A DNA stretch of 23,332 nt from contig NZ_CAKVKB010000048.1 of assembly GCF_934754915.1 (NCBI RefSeq), positions 1 to 23,332 on the forward strand. The letters run 5' to 3'. Shown piece by piece: positions 14,626-23,214 of the stretch. Both the position numbers and the translations under genes were made by a program. Position 1 is the first letter of the stretch, and every line of letters begins with the position of its first letter. The notes under the pieces are model-generated. The model searched no databases. It had not been told where the DNA came from and was given only the letters and a program-made list of their open reading frames with translations. This DNA comes from an uncultured Clostridium sp. Lineage in GTDB: Bacteria; Bacillota; Clostridia; Clostridiales; Clostridiaceae.

Positions 14626-15591
14626 ATGAGAACTCATGGGAAAAATATAAAAATCTTTGCTGGAAATTCACATACAAAATTAGCAGAAGATATTGCAGAT
14701 ATTTTAGGTGTTCAGCTAGGTAAAGCTAGAGTTTCAACATTTAGTGATGGAGAAATATCAGTAGACATAAATGAAAGCGTTAGAGGTATGGATGTGTTTA
14801 TAGTTCAATCTACATGTTCGCCAGTAAATAATAATTTGATGGAATTATTAATAATGATTGATGCATTTAAAAGAGCATCAGCTAGAAGTATAACAGCTGT
14901 AATGCCCTATTACGGTTATGCAAGACAAGATAGAAAAGCAAAATCAAGAGATCCTATTACAGCTAAGCTTGTAGCTGATTTGTTAACATCAGCAGGCGCT
15001 AATAGAGTATTGACTATGGATTTACATGCGCCTCAAATACAAGGATATTTTAATATTCCTGTAGACCATTTGCTAGGGGGACCAATACTAGCAGAATATT
15101 TTATATCAAAGGGACTTGGAGAAAATGATGATGTTGTTGTTGTATCTCCAGACCTTGGAAGTGTAACAAGAGCAAGAAAATTTGCTGATAATTTACATGC
15201 ACCTATAGCAATAATTGATAAGAGAAGACCTAAAGCAAACGTTTCTGAAATAATGAATATTATTGGAGATATTGAAGGAAAAACGTGTGTATTAATAGAT
15301 GACATGATTGATACTGCTGGAACTATAACTAATGCAGCTAATGCACTTAAGAATTTAGGAGCTAAAAATGTATATGCATGTTGTACTCATGGAGTTTTAT
15401 CTGGTCCTGCAATGGAAAGAATAAATAAATCTGCAATTGAAGAATTGGTAATGTTAAATACAATTCCATTAACTGAAGATAAGCAATCAATTAATATAAA
15501 ATCAATTTCAGTTGCACCTTTATTTGCTGAAGCAATAAAGAGAATATATGATGATGAACCAATAAGTAAGTTGTTTGAATATCAAAAATAA
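14626..15591 (+). CDS. prs: Ribose-phosphate pyrophosphokinase
   Basis: Forms PRPP from ribose 5-phosphate and ATP, feeding purine, pyrimidine, His and Trp synthesis; PRPP is also the effector of the nearby PurR. The 321 residues match class I enzymes. Visible parts: FSDGEISVDI (ATP/ribose region), YYGYARQDRKAKSRDPITAKL, the active-site MDLHAPQIQGYF with D132 and H134, and the PRPP-loop motif IDDMIDTAGT with D225, D226 and D229. The start has AAGGAGG at 14609-14615. It is the second gene of glmU-prs and ends in a hairpin. In B. subtilis ctc (ribosomal protein L25 family) follows prs; here a two-component system follows instead. Confidence 0.98.
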   Translation: MRTHGKNIKIFAGNSHTKLAEDIADILGVQLGKARVSTFSDGEISVDINESVRGMDVFIVQSTCSPVNNNLMELLIMIDAFKRASARSITAVMPYYGYARQDRKAKSRDPITAKLVADLLTSAGANRVLTMDLHAPQIQGYFNIPVDHLLGGPILAEYFISKGLGENDDVVVVSPDLGSVTRARKFADNLHAPIAIIDKRRPKANVSEIMNIIGDIEGKTCVLIDDMIDTAGTITNAANALKNLGAKNVYACCTHGVLSGPAMERINKSAIEELVMLNTIPLTEDKQSINIKSISVAPLFAEAIKRIYDDEPISKLFEYQK

Positions 15592-15612
15592 TACATAATG
15601 ATAAAGTGATGG

Positions 15613-15649
15613 AAACTCCCTTCATGGTTATAGCCATAAAGGGAGTTTT
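15613..15649 (+). terminator. prs terminator
   Basis: AAACTCCCTT (15613-15622) pairs perfectly with AAGGGAGTTT (15639-15648), with an inner ATGG/CCAT stem. The T-tract is short (TTTT), so read-through into the two-component genes is possible. A TATAAT at 15655-15660 just after it may start the next transcript, without a recognisable -35. Confidence 0.8.
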
Positions 15650-15686
15650 AAGGTTATAATATAATGAATTGGAAGGATGTGTATAT

Positions 15687-16373
15687 ATGGATGGAACAAT
15701 GGGAAAGATTCTTATAGTAGATGATGATGAAAATATTTGTGAAATTATAGATATGTATTTAAAGAGTGTTTCATATGATACCCGCATAGCCTTAAATGGA
15801 ATTGAAGCAAAGAAAATGTTTCGTGAATATAATCCAGATTTAGTTTTGCTTGATGTTATGATTCCACAAACAGATGGTATTGATGTTCTTAAATGGATTA
15901 GAAAAGAAGGAACAATTCCGGTTATAATGCTTACAGCCAAAGGAGATACTTTTGACAAAGTATTAGCATTAGAATTAGGAGCTGATGATTATATAGTAAA
16001 ACCTTTTGAACCTAAAGAATTGATGGCAAGAGTAAAAGCTGTTTTAAGAAGGTATTCTGGAAATAGCATAAAAAATGATGTAATCAGATTAAGTGATTTA
16101 ACTATTGATTCCATGTCATACAAAGTAATATATAACGAAAAAGATATTAAGATGCCTCCAAAAGAATTTGAATTATTGTATTATTTAGCAAGTAATAGAA
16201 ACAAGGTATTTACAAGAGAACAGCTTTTATGTGAAGTGTGGGGGTATGATTATCCTGGAGATTCAAGAACTGTGGATGTTCATATTAAAAGGTTAAGAGA
16301 AAAGTTAAATGGTGGTGAACAATGGCAGATTGAGACTGTTTGGGGTGTTGGATATAAATTTGAGGTAAAGTAG
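15687..16373 (+). CDS. OmpR/PhoB-family response regulator
   Basis: DNA-binding response regulator of about 228 residues. ATG 15687 is preferred (GGAAGGA about 9 bases upstream); an in-frame TTG at 15669 would add six residues and has no ribosome binding site. The receiver domain has the acidic pocket IVDDDE, phospho-acceptor D56 in LLDVMIP, T of LTAKGD, and K of VKPF. The C-terminal winged helix (about 130-226) contains PKEFELLYYLASNRNKVFTR and RTVDVHIKRLREKL, then VWGVGYKFE. All phosphorylation residues are intact. Its stop abuts the kinase start (TAGATG), so the two form a cognate pair. Targets cannot be read from sequence. Confidence 0.95.
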   Translation: MDGTMGKILIVDDDENICEIIDMYLKSVSYDTRIALNGIEAKKMFREYNPDLVLLDVMIPQTDGIDVLKWIRKEGTIPVIMLTAKGDTFDKVLALELGADDYIVKPFEPKELMARVKAVLRRYSGNSIKNDVIRLSDLTIDSMSYKVIYNEKDIKMPPKEFELLYYLASNRNKVFTREQLLCEVWGYDYPGDSRTVDVHIKRLREKLNGGEQWQIETVWGVGYKFEVK

Positions 16374-17777
16374 ATGAAAAAGAAAAGCCTGCTATATAAA
16401 ATGATAATCATTAATGGATTGATCTTAGGATTTATTATGCATTTTTTAGCGTTTGCATTATGTTTGTGGTTCAAAAATAATTTCTTTGATGAAAAAAGAA
16501 CCATGTTTGAATCAGCTGCAAGTGAATTAGCAGATATAATAAAAAAACAGAATGAATTGGAATTATTTTTTGAAATCAAAAAAATTCAAAGTGCATCTGA
16601 TATGGCGAGTGCATCAACTAATGCGAATATTATGGTTTTTGATGAAAATAATATTAAATATATAACTTCGAACTCACATATAAATGATAAAAGTTTATAT
16701 GGTTCAGAGGATAATATTAATTTGTTGAAAAAAGGTCAATGCATTGAGTATATAGGAAAATACTATACTTATCTGTATCCTGTAATTGATGGTGAGAAAT
16801 ATGAAGGGTATATATTAATGACAGGTGAGCTGTCAGAAATAAATAGTAAATTAAACAAAATATATATTATAATATGGGTAGCATCAATAGGAACTATATT
16901 ATGTGCAATGATTACCATATCATTTTTTGCAAAATTTGTTTTGGTAAATCCTCTTGTAGAATTGAACAATGCTGCAAAAAAATTTGCGTGTGGAGAAGTT
17001 GATAGAAGAGTTAATATACAATGTGATGATGAAATTGGTCAACTTGCTAAATCATTTAATGTAATGGCTGAATCATTAGAAAAAGTTGAGATGAATAGAA
17101 GAGAATTTATATCAAATGTATCTCATGAACTTAGATCCCCAATAACATCTATCAAGGGCTTTATAGCAGGAATACTTGATGGTGTTATACCTAGAGAAAA
17201 AGAACATGAGTATTTAGAACGTGCTTATTTAGAAATAAAGAGACTTACAAGACTTATAAATGATCTCTTAGATTTATCAACAATTTCTTCTGGAAAATTG
17301 AAATTTAATAATAAGAAAATTGATATAAATGAACTTTTAAAAAGGTGTATCATTAATAATGAAAGAAGACTAAAAGAAAAAAATATAACATTAAAAGTAT
17401 TTATGCAGGAAGATAAGTGTTTTGTTAATGCTGATGAAGATAAGGTTATTCAAGTTATAACTAATTTGATTGACAATTCAATAAAATATTGTGAAGATAA
17501 TGGTATTATAAAATGCAGCACATTTCATAAAAACAATAAAGTATTGGTTGAAATATATAATAATGGACCTAAACTTACTGAAGAAGAAATGATTTGTATA
17601 TGGGATAGATTTTATAAATCAGACAAATCTAGAACCAATAAAGTAAGTACAGGACTAGGTCTTCCAATAGTCAGAATGATTCTTACAGAAATGGGAGAAG
17701 AAGTATGGGCTAAAAATGATGATGAAATAGGTGTAAGATTTACATTTACCCTTCAAAGATATAAGAATAAAAATTAA
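16374..17777 (+). CDS. Membrane sensor histidine kinase (HAMP type)
   Basis: 467-residue partner of the preceding regulator. The ATG follows the regulator stop directly; GAGGT at 16362-16366 serves as the ribosome binding site, so translation is probably coupled. Membrane segment 1 is at about 9-33, an extracytoplasmic sensory loop of about 130 residues follows, and membrane segment 2 is at about 164-190. A HAMP domain comes next, then the H-box ISNVSHELRSPITSIKGF with H251, the N-box NLIDNSIKYCEDNG, a G1 region IYNNGPKL and a G2 box STGLGLPIVRMI. In G1 the usual Asp is Asn, a variant found in many clostridial kinases with the following DRFYKSDKSR. The general layout resembles PhoR/VanS-type kinases. 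The signal is unknown; the small external loop may sense the envelope. Confidence 0.94.
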   Translation: MKKKSLLYKMIIINGLILGFIMHFLAFALCLWFKNNFFDEKRTMFESAASELADIIKKQNELELFFEIKKIQSASDMASASTNANIMVFDENNIKYITSNSHINDKSLYGSEDNINLLKKGQCIEYIGKYYTYLYPVIDGEKYEGYILMTGELSEINSKLNKIYIIIWVASIGTILCAMITISFFAKFVLVNPLVELNNAAKKFACGEVDRRVNIQCDDEIGQLAKSFNVMAESLEKVEMNRREFISNVSHELRSPITSIKGFIAGILDGVIPREKEHEYLERAYLEIKRLTRLINDLLDLSTISSGKLKFNNKKIDINELLKRCIINNERRLKEKNITLKVFMQEDKCFVNADEDKVIQVITNLIDNSIKYCEDNGIIKCSTFHKNNKVLVEIYNNGPKLTEEEMICIWDRFYKSDKSRTNKVSTGLGLPIVRMILTEMGEEVWAKNDDEIGVRFTFTLQRYKNKN

Positions 17778-17826
17778 ATTTTTTATTAAGAATAGATATA
17801 TGTAATTGTTAATTAGGAGGAATTTT

Positions 17827-18402
17827 ATGTTTTTAATAGTTGGATTAGGTAATCCGGGAAGTCAATATGAAGATACTAGACATAATATAGGATTTAAAGT
17901 TATTGATAATATTGCAAAAGAGTATAATATTGATATAAATAGGCAAAAATTTAAAGGTATGTATGGGGAAGGCTTTATAAATGGAGAAAAAGTTATATTA
18001 TTAAAACCTTCTACATATATGAATTTAAGTGGAGAAAGTGTAAAGGAAGTACTTGATTTTTATAAGTTATCTAATGAAGACATACTAGTTATTTATGATG
18101 ATATCAGTCTTGATGTAGGTAGATTAAGAATACGTGAAAAGGGAAGTGCTGGAGGACATAATGGAATAAAGAATATAATAGCACATCTTGGAACAGATGT
18201 TTTCCCAAGAATAAAAGTAGGCGTAGGACAACCTGATGTTGATTTGGTTAACTATGTTTTAGGAAAATTTTCAAAAGAAGAAATGGATGTATTAAGTGAA
18301 AGTATAGAAGCTTCAACAAAAGCTGTAAAAGAAATCATAAGTAATGATGTTAAGAGTGCTATGAATATATATAACGGATTCAAAGCAAGTAAAAGTATTT
18401 AA
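17827..18402 (+). CDS. pth: Peptidyl-tRNA hydrolase
   Basis: Releases tRNA from prematurely dropped peptidyl-tRNA in the cytosol (SpoVC in B. subtilis). From ATG 17827 the protein is 191 residues, as usual; AGGAGG at 17815-17820 decides this start against a longer frame opening at 17806. Catalytic and binding residues are visible: GLGNPG with N9, TRHNIGF with H19, KPSTYMNLSG with N66, IYDDISLD with D91 and GSAGGHNG with N112. It lies 49 bases after the kinase and 14 bases before mfd, so it is likely in one transcript with both. In Bacillus, pth is also followed by the mfd region. Confidence 0.98.
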   Translation: MFLIVGLGNPGSQYEDTRHNIGFKVIDNIAKEYNIDINRQKFKGMYGEGFINGEKVILLKPSTYMNLSGESVKEVLDFYKLSNEDILVIYDDISLDVGRLRIREKGSAGGHNGIKNIIAHLGTDVFPRIKVGVGQPDVDLVNYVLGKFSKEEMDVLSESIEASTKAVKEIISNDVKSAMNIYNGFKASKSI

Positions 18403-18416
18403 GGGTGGTGCAAGAA

Positions 18417-21400
18417 ATGAGATTAAAGGGGTTATTGGAGCCCTTTGAAAATAGTGCTGAATTTGAAAATATTAAATTAGGTATAAATAGTAAAAGATAT
18501 CCTATTGGTATATATGGTGTTTCTGAATCGGGAAGAATTTATGTTATTGATAATATATTTGAAAATGTAGATAAATCTATAATGGTAGTTACTCAAAGTG
18601 ATATGGAAGCAAAAAATGTATATGAAGATTTATTGCTATATACAAATGATGTTCACTATTTTCCAGCAAAGGAAATGGTTTTCTATAATATTGATGCTGT
18701 TTCTGGTGATTTAAGATGGGCAAGACTAAAGGTCATAAACGAAATTTTAAAGAAAAAGAAAAAGATAATAGTAACTTCAATAGATGCTTTTTTAGCTAGA
18801 TATACTCCACATAAATTATTTTCAGATTATACTATAAAAATTAAAGAAAATGATGAGGTTGATTTAGAAGAAATATCAAAAAAATTAATACAATCTGGAT
18901 ATGAAAGAGTTGAAATGGTTGAAGGAAAAGGACAATTTGCTTTAAGAGGAGGAATACTTGATGTATTTCCAACATGTTCAGCATATCCTTATAGAATTGA
19001 ACTTTTTGGCGATGAAATAGAATCTATAAGAACATTTAATACTGAATCGCAGAGAAGTATTGATAAAGTAAAGAGAATAGAAATATTTCCGGCCAAGGAA
19101 ATAATATTAACTGATGATGCTATTAATTTAGGAAAAGAAAGATTAAAAGAAGATTTTGAAGCTATAGCTAAAAGTGATGAAAATTCTGAAAGAGTAGAAA
19201 AGTTAAGAAATATATTAAATAAAAATTTAGAATCTATAGAAGAAACATCAACTTTTGAAACTATAGATAGTTATCTCCCATATTTTTGCAAAGAAACTGA
19301 AAGTCTTTTTGATTATCTTAAAGATTATTTTTTCATAATAGATGATGTTCAAAGGTGTGAAGGAAAACTTGAATCAACATACTTAGAATTTGGAGAGAAC
19401 TTCGCTGCTTTTTCTCAAAGAGGCGATATTTTTCCAAAACAAGGTGAATTACTAATAGCAAAAGATGAAATTATAGAATCTTTTAAAGAAAAGAAAACTT
19501 TATTTTTAGAAGGGCTTTTAAAGAAAAATTCATGGTTCAATCCATATTCTTCAATTAATATTTCAGAAATTACTTTAAATAATTATCAAGGACAATTGGA
19601 TTTATTGATAGATGAAATACTTAATAAAAAAGCTCAGGGATATAAAATATTGATTTTATCAGGAACTAGAGCAAGAGGTGAGCGTCTTGTAGGAACTTTA
19701 AGAGATAGAGGAATAGAAAGTTCGTATCAAGATACAGTTGAAAATATTCAATATGGTGAAGTGGTAATTACATTTGGAAATCAGCTTCACGGATTTGAGT
19801 ATCCAGATTATAAACTTTGTGTAATATCAGATAAAGAAGTTTTTGGAGAAGCAAAAAGAAAACTTAAAAAGACTAAAAATAAGAAAAAAGGAATTGCTAA
19901 GATAAAAAGCTTTGCAGAATTGAAACCAGGGGATTATGTAGTTCATGCTAATCATGGTATAGGTGTTTACAAAGGAATAAAACAAATTGAAGTTGCAGGA
20001 CATAAAAGAGACTATTTGGATATTATTTATGATAAAGGAGATAAACTTTATGTTCCAGTAGATCAACTTGATTTAATACAAAAGTATGTTGGAAGTGAAG
20101 GAAAGTCTCCTAAGATAAATAAACTTGGAAGTTCAGAATGGCAAAAAGCTAAGGCAAAGGTTAGAAAATCAATTAATGAAATTGCTGAAGATTTAGTAAA
20201 ACTTTATGCAACAAGAACTACAGTTAAGGGACATAAATTTTCAAAAGATACAGAATGGCAAAAGCAATTTGAAGATGAATTTCCATATGAAGAAACTCCA
20301 GATCAATTAAGTTCTTTAGAGGAAATAAAGAGTGATATGGAGTCAGATAAGCCAATGGATAGGCTTTTGTGTGGTGATGTTGGATATGGTAAAACAGAAG
20401 TTGCGTTAAGAGCAGCATTTAAAGCTGTCATGGATGGAAAGCAGGTTGCCTTTCTTGTCCCAACAACAATTCTTGCAGAACAACACTATAAGAACATGAA
20501 AAATAGATTTTCAGATTTCCCTATAAAAATAGATATGGTAAGCAGATTTAGAACTACTAAGGAGCAGAAAGAGACTTTACAGAAATTGAAAGAAGGAAAT
20601 GTAGACATACTTGTTGGTACCCATAGACTTGTATCAAAAGATATACAATTTAAAGATTTAGGACTTTTGATTGTTGATGAAGAGCAGCGATTTGGAGTGA
20701 AGCAAAAAGAAAAGATTAAAAATATGAAAAAGAATGTAGATGTTCTTACATTAAGTGCAACACCAATACCTAGAACGCTTCATATGTCATTGAGTGGAGT
20801 AAGAGATATATCAGTTATAGAAACTCCACCTGAAGAAAGATATCCAATTCAAACTTATGTTGTAGAGCAGAATGATCAATTGATAAGAGATGCTATTTTA
20901 AGAGAAATAGGAAGAGGTGGTCAGGTTTATTTTGTCTATAATAGAGTAGAAAATATTGATTCTATTGCTAGATATGTTCAAAATCTTGTACCAGAAAGCA
21001 AAGTTGGAGTTATACATGGTCAGATGGCTGAAAGACAGCTTGAACAAGAAATGCTTAATTTTATGGATAAAACATACAATGTTCTTGTTTGTACAACTAT
21101 AATAGAAACAGGAATGGATATACAAAATGTTAATACAATAATTATTTCAGATGCCGATAAAATGGGATTATCTCAGTTGTATCAATTGAGAGGAAGAGTA
21201 GGAAGATCTAATAGAATTGCTTATGCATATTTATTGTATACGAAAGATAAAATTCTTACTGAAGTTGCTGAAAAGAGACTGAAAGCACTTAAAGATTTTA
21301 CAGAACTTGGCTCTGGATTTAAAATTGCGATGAGAGACCTTGAAATAAGAGGCGCTGGAAATATGATGGGTTCATCACAACATGGACATATGGCAGCCAT

Positions 21401-21917
21401 AGGATATGATTTATATTGCAGGATGCTTGAAGATACTGTCAAACTTATAAAAGGAGAAATCCAAAAGGAACCTGTAGAAACTACAGTTGATATTAAAGTA
21501 GATGCATTTATTTCAGCTGATTATATTGAAGATGAGATTCAAAAAATTGAAGTATATAAAAAGATTGCAGCTATTGACAGCAGTGAAGAATATGATGACA
21601 TTAAAGAAGAACTTGAAGATAGATATTCTAAAATACCAGCTCCAGTAAAAAATCTTATGGATATAGCTTATATAAAGAGCAGAGCTAAATCGCTATTTAT
21701 TGAAGAGATAAAGGAAACTCCAAAAGAAATTGTATTTAGATTTGCAGAAGGTGAAAGTGATTATAAAAATATATATAAGATTTTAATTGAAAAGTATAAA
21801 GGTAGTGTAGTACTTAAATTTGGATTAAACCCATATTTCTCATTTAAATTAAAAGACATAAAGCAGGAAGATAAACTTGAATTTCTTAAGGAAGTTTTTA
21901 ATGACATAATATTGTAA
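18417..21917 (+). CDS. mfd: Transcription-repair coupling factor
   Basis: Large ATP-dependent translocase that removes stalled RNA polymerase from lesions and recruits UvrA. From ATG 18417 (AAGGGTGG upstream) it has 1166 residues, typical size; the in-frame GTG at 18405 is too close to the pth stop and lies in the ribosome binding site. The N-terminal UvrB-like module includes LRGGILDVFPTCSAYPYRIE. The RNA-polymerase-interacting domain starts near 505 (GDYVVHANHGIGVYKG). The helicase core has Walker A GDVGYGKTE (K659), DEEQRF (D754), LSATPIPRTL, GQMAER and the final QLRGRVGRS motif. The C-terminal D7 domain is complete. In B. subtilis fin lies between pth and mfd; it is absent here. All catalytic motifs are intact. 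Confidence 0.98.
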   Translation: MRLKGLLEPFENSAEFENIKLGINSKRYPIGIYGVSESGRIYVIDNIFENVDKSIMVVTQSDMEAKNVYEDLLLYTNDVHYFPAKEMVFYNIDAVSGDLRWARLKVINEILKKKKKIIVTSIDAFLARYTPHKLFSDYTIKIKENDEVDLEEISKKLIQSGYERVEMVEGKGQFALRGGILDVFPTCSAYPYRIELFGDEIESIRTFNTESQRSIDKVKRIEIFPAKEIILTDDAINLGKERLKEDFEAIAKSDENSERVEKLRNILNKNLESIEETSTFETIDSYLPYFCKETESLFDYLKDYFFIIDDVQRCEGKLESTYLEFGENFAAFSQRGDIFPKQGELLIAKDEIIESFKEKKTLFLEGLLKKNSWFNPYSSINISEITLNNYQGQLDLLIDEILNKKAQGYKILILSGTRARGERLVGTLRDRGIESSYQDTVENIQYGEVVITFGNQLHGFEYPDYKLCVISDKEVFGEAKRKLKKTKNKKKGIAKIKSFAELKPGDYVVHANHGIGVYKGIKQIEVAGHKRDYLDIIYDKGDKLYVPVDQLDLIQKYVGSEGKSPKINKLGSSEWQKAKAKVRKSINEIAEDLVKLYATRTTVKGHKFSKDTEWQKQFEDEFPYEETPDQLSSLEEIKSDMESDKPMDRLLCGDVGYGKTEVALRAAFKAVMDGKQVAFLVPTTILAEQHYKNMKNRFSDFPIKIDMVSRFRTTKEQKETLQKLKEGNVDILVGTHRLVSKDIQFKDLGLLIVDEEQRFGVKQKEKIKNMKKNVDVLTLSATPIPRTLHMSLSGVRDISVIETPPEERYPIQTYVVEQNDQLIRDAILREIGRGGQVYFVYNRVENIDSIARYVQNLVPESKVGVIHGQMAERQLEQEMLNFMDKTYNVLVCTTIIETGMDIQNVNTIIISDADKMGLSQLYQLRGRVGRSNRIAYAYLLYTKDKILTEVAEKRLKALKDFTELGSGFKIAMRDLEIRGAGNMMGSSQHGHMAAIGYDLYCRMLEDTVKLIKGEIQKEPVETTVDIKVDAFISADYIEDEIQKIEVYKKIAAIDSSEEYDDIKEELEDRYSKIPAPVKNLMDIAYIKSRAKSLFIEEIKETPKEIVFRFAEGESDYKNIYKILIEKYKGSVVLKFGLNPYFSFKLKDIKQEDKLEFLKEVFNDIIL

Positions 21918-21962
21918 CAATATTATGATATAAAAGAAGAAGTATTAAAATGGTGTAAAAAA

Positions 21963-21993
21963 ATTGAATTGTAAATTCAATATTGTTATACTA
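21963..21993 (+). promoter_or_regulatory. Small dyad and possible prsA promoter
   Basis: ATTGAATT (21963-21970) and AATTCAAT (21974-21981) form a perfect 8-bp dyad with a GTA loop. TTGAAT (21964-21969), 18 bases, TATACT (21988-21993) could be a sigma-A promoter overlapping it. Either a weak mfd terminator or an operator/promoter for prsA; the evidence is thin. AATATTATG also occurs twice in this spacer. Confidence 0.3.
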
Positions 21994-22044
21994 ATATTAT
22001 GTTATTTTTAAAGTAAATTCTAATAAATAAGTGAGGGGAAAGTT

Positions 22045-23076
22045 TTGAAAAGAATAAAGAAGTTAATTGCTGCTGTTGTTTTATGTACTCTTGCATTATC
22101 AGCAATGGGATGTAAGATGATAGAAAAGACACCTGAAGCAATACAAAAAACAGTCTATGCAACAGTTGGAGATGAAAAGATAACAAAGGCTGATATAGAT
22201 GAAGAAATGAAAGCTACTATTGATCAATTAAAGCAACAATATGGTGATGACTATGAAAATAATGATAAGATTAAAGATCAGCTTAAGCAGATGAAGGTGC
22301 AATATTTAAATGCAATGGTGAATGAAAAATTAATGCTTCAAAATGCAGCATCAGTAGGCGTTGAACCAACAGAAGATGAATTAAATCAAGAAGTTGAAGA
22401 TAATATAAATAAGTTAAAAGAACAATATTCAGAGGATGGACAGTTTGAGCAAATATTAGAGTCTAATGGATTTACAGAAGATTCTTTTAAAGAATATCAA
22501 AAGAAACAACTTATAGTACAGAAAGTTTATGATGCAATAATTTCTGATATTGAAGTTACTGATGATGATGCTCAGGCTTACTATGATGAAAACAAGGATT
22601 CTCAATATGTTACAGGTGCAGGAGCTAATGCAGCACATATTTTAATAGCTGAAAAGAATGATGATGGAGAAATTGACTTTGATGCATCATTAGAAAAAGC
22701 TAATGAAGTAAAGGCTAAATTAGATGCAGGAGCTGATTTTGCAGAATTAGCATCTGAATATGGAACAGATGGAACTAAAGATAAGGGCGGAGATTTAGGA
22801 TTTGTAACTTACGATCAACAAAATTATGATCAGGACTTTTTAGCAGGATTTAAAGAATTAAGTGAAGGACAGATTTCTGAACCAATAAAGAGTCAGTTTG
22901 GATATCATATAATAAAAGCTACAGGATTAAAAGATGAAGTTGTAACTCCATTTGAAGATGTAAAGGAACAAATTAAATCTCAATTGTTACAACAGAAACA
23001 AAGTGAAGCGTATAATTCAAAAATAGAAGAATGGAAGAATGCTGCAAAAGTTAAGACTTACGAAGACAGACTTTAA
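22045..23076 (+). CDS. prsA: PrsA-like foldase lipoprotein (parvulin peptidyl-prolyl isomerase)
   Basis: 343-residue membrane-anchored foldase assisting exported proteins outside the cytoplasmic membrane. The start is TTG, supported by GAGGGG at 22033-22038; the next in-frame ATG falls inside the signal peptide. The N-terminus KRIKK, a hydrophobic core and the lipobox SAMGC (C23) mark a lipoprotein. Residues 35-185 are a SurA/PrsA-type chaperone region rich in charged helices. The parvulin domain at about 195-290 has AAHILIA, FAELASEYGTDGTKDKGGDLG and FGYHIIKA. A Gln/Lys-rich helix ends the protein. It lies 127 bases after mfd, an arrangement I associate with clostridia, where spoVT often comes next. 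A strong terminator follows. Whether it is essential or one of several PrsA paralogues cannot be told. Confidence 0.93.
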   Translation: MKRIKKLIAAVVLCTLALSAMGCKMIEKTPEAIQKTVYATVGDEKITKADIDEEMKATIDQLKQQYGDDYENNDKIKDQLKQMKVQYLNAMVNEKLMLQNAASVGVEPTEDELNQEVEDNINKLKEQYSEDGQFEQILESNGFTEDSFKEYQKKQLIVQKVYDAIISDIEVTDDDAQAYYDENKDSQYVTGAGANAAHILIAEKNDDGEIDFDASLEKANEVKAKLDAGADFAELASEYGTDGTKDKGGDLGFVTYDQQNYDQDFLAGFKELSEGQISEPIKSQFGYHIIKATGLKDEVVTPFEDVKEQIKSQLLQQKQSEAYNSKIEEWKNAAKVKTYEDRL

Positions 23077-23089
23077 TATATTTTACGTT

Positions 23090-23139
23090 AAAAGCTATAA
23101 GGGCTTTAGAGAAATTTCTAAAGCTTTTATAGCTTTTTT
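23090..23139 (+). terminator. prsA terminator
   Basis: Positions 23090-23110 pair with 23117-23137 (19 Watson-Crick and two G-U pairs, 6-base loop), ending in six T residues (23134-23139). It starts 13 bases after the stop. A second hairpin, CTTTTTTGT/ACAAAAAAG (23133-23141 with 23148-23156), uses the T-tract and is mutually exclusive with the end of the first. Confidence 0.92.
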
Positions 23140-23214
23140 GTTCTTGTACAAAAAAGTTTAGAATTTTTTAAAATTAAAACATAGTAATATGAATGGATTA
23201 AAGGTATGAAATTG

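Noticed and set aside
15491..15958. 155-codon open frame on the - strand
   Set aside because: It lies antisense over the end of prs, its terminator and the response-regulator gene, has no ribosome binding site and shows codon-shadow composition.
12720..21917. A novel defence or mobile system in the right half
   Set aside because: All genes there are conserved housekeeping genes or a standard two-component pair; no nuclease, toxin, integrase or reverse-transcriptase signature was seen.
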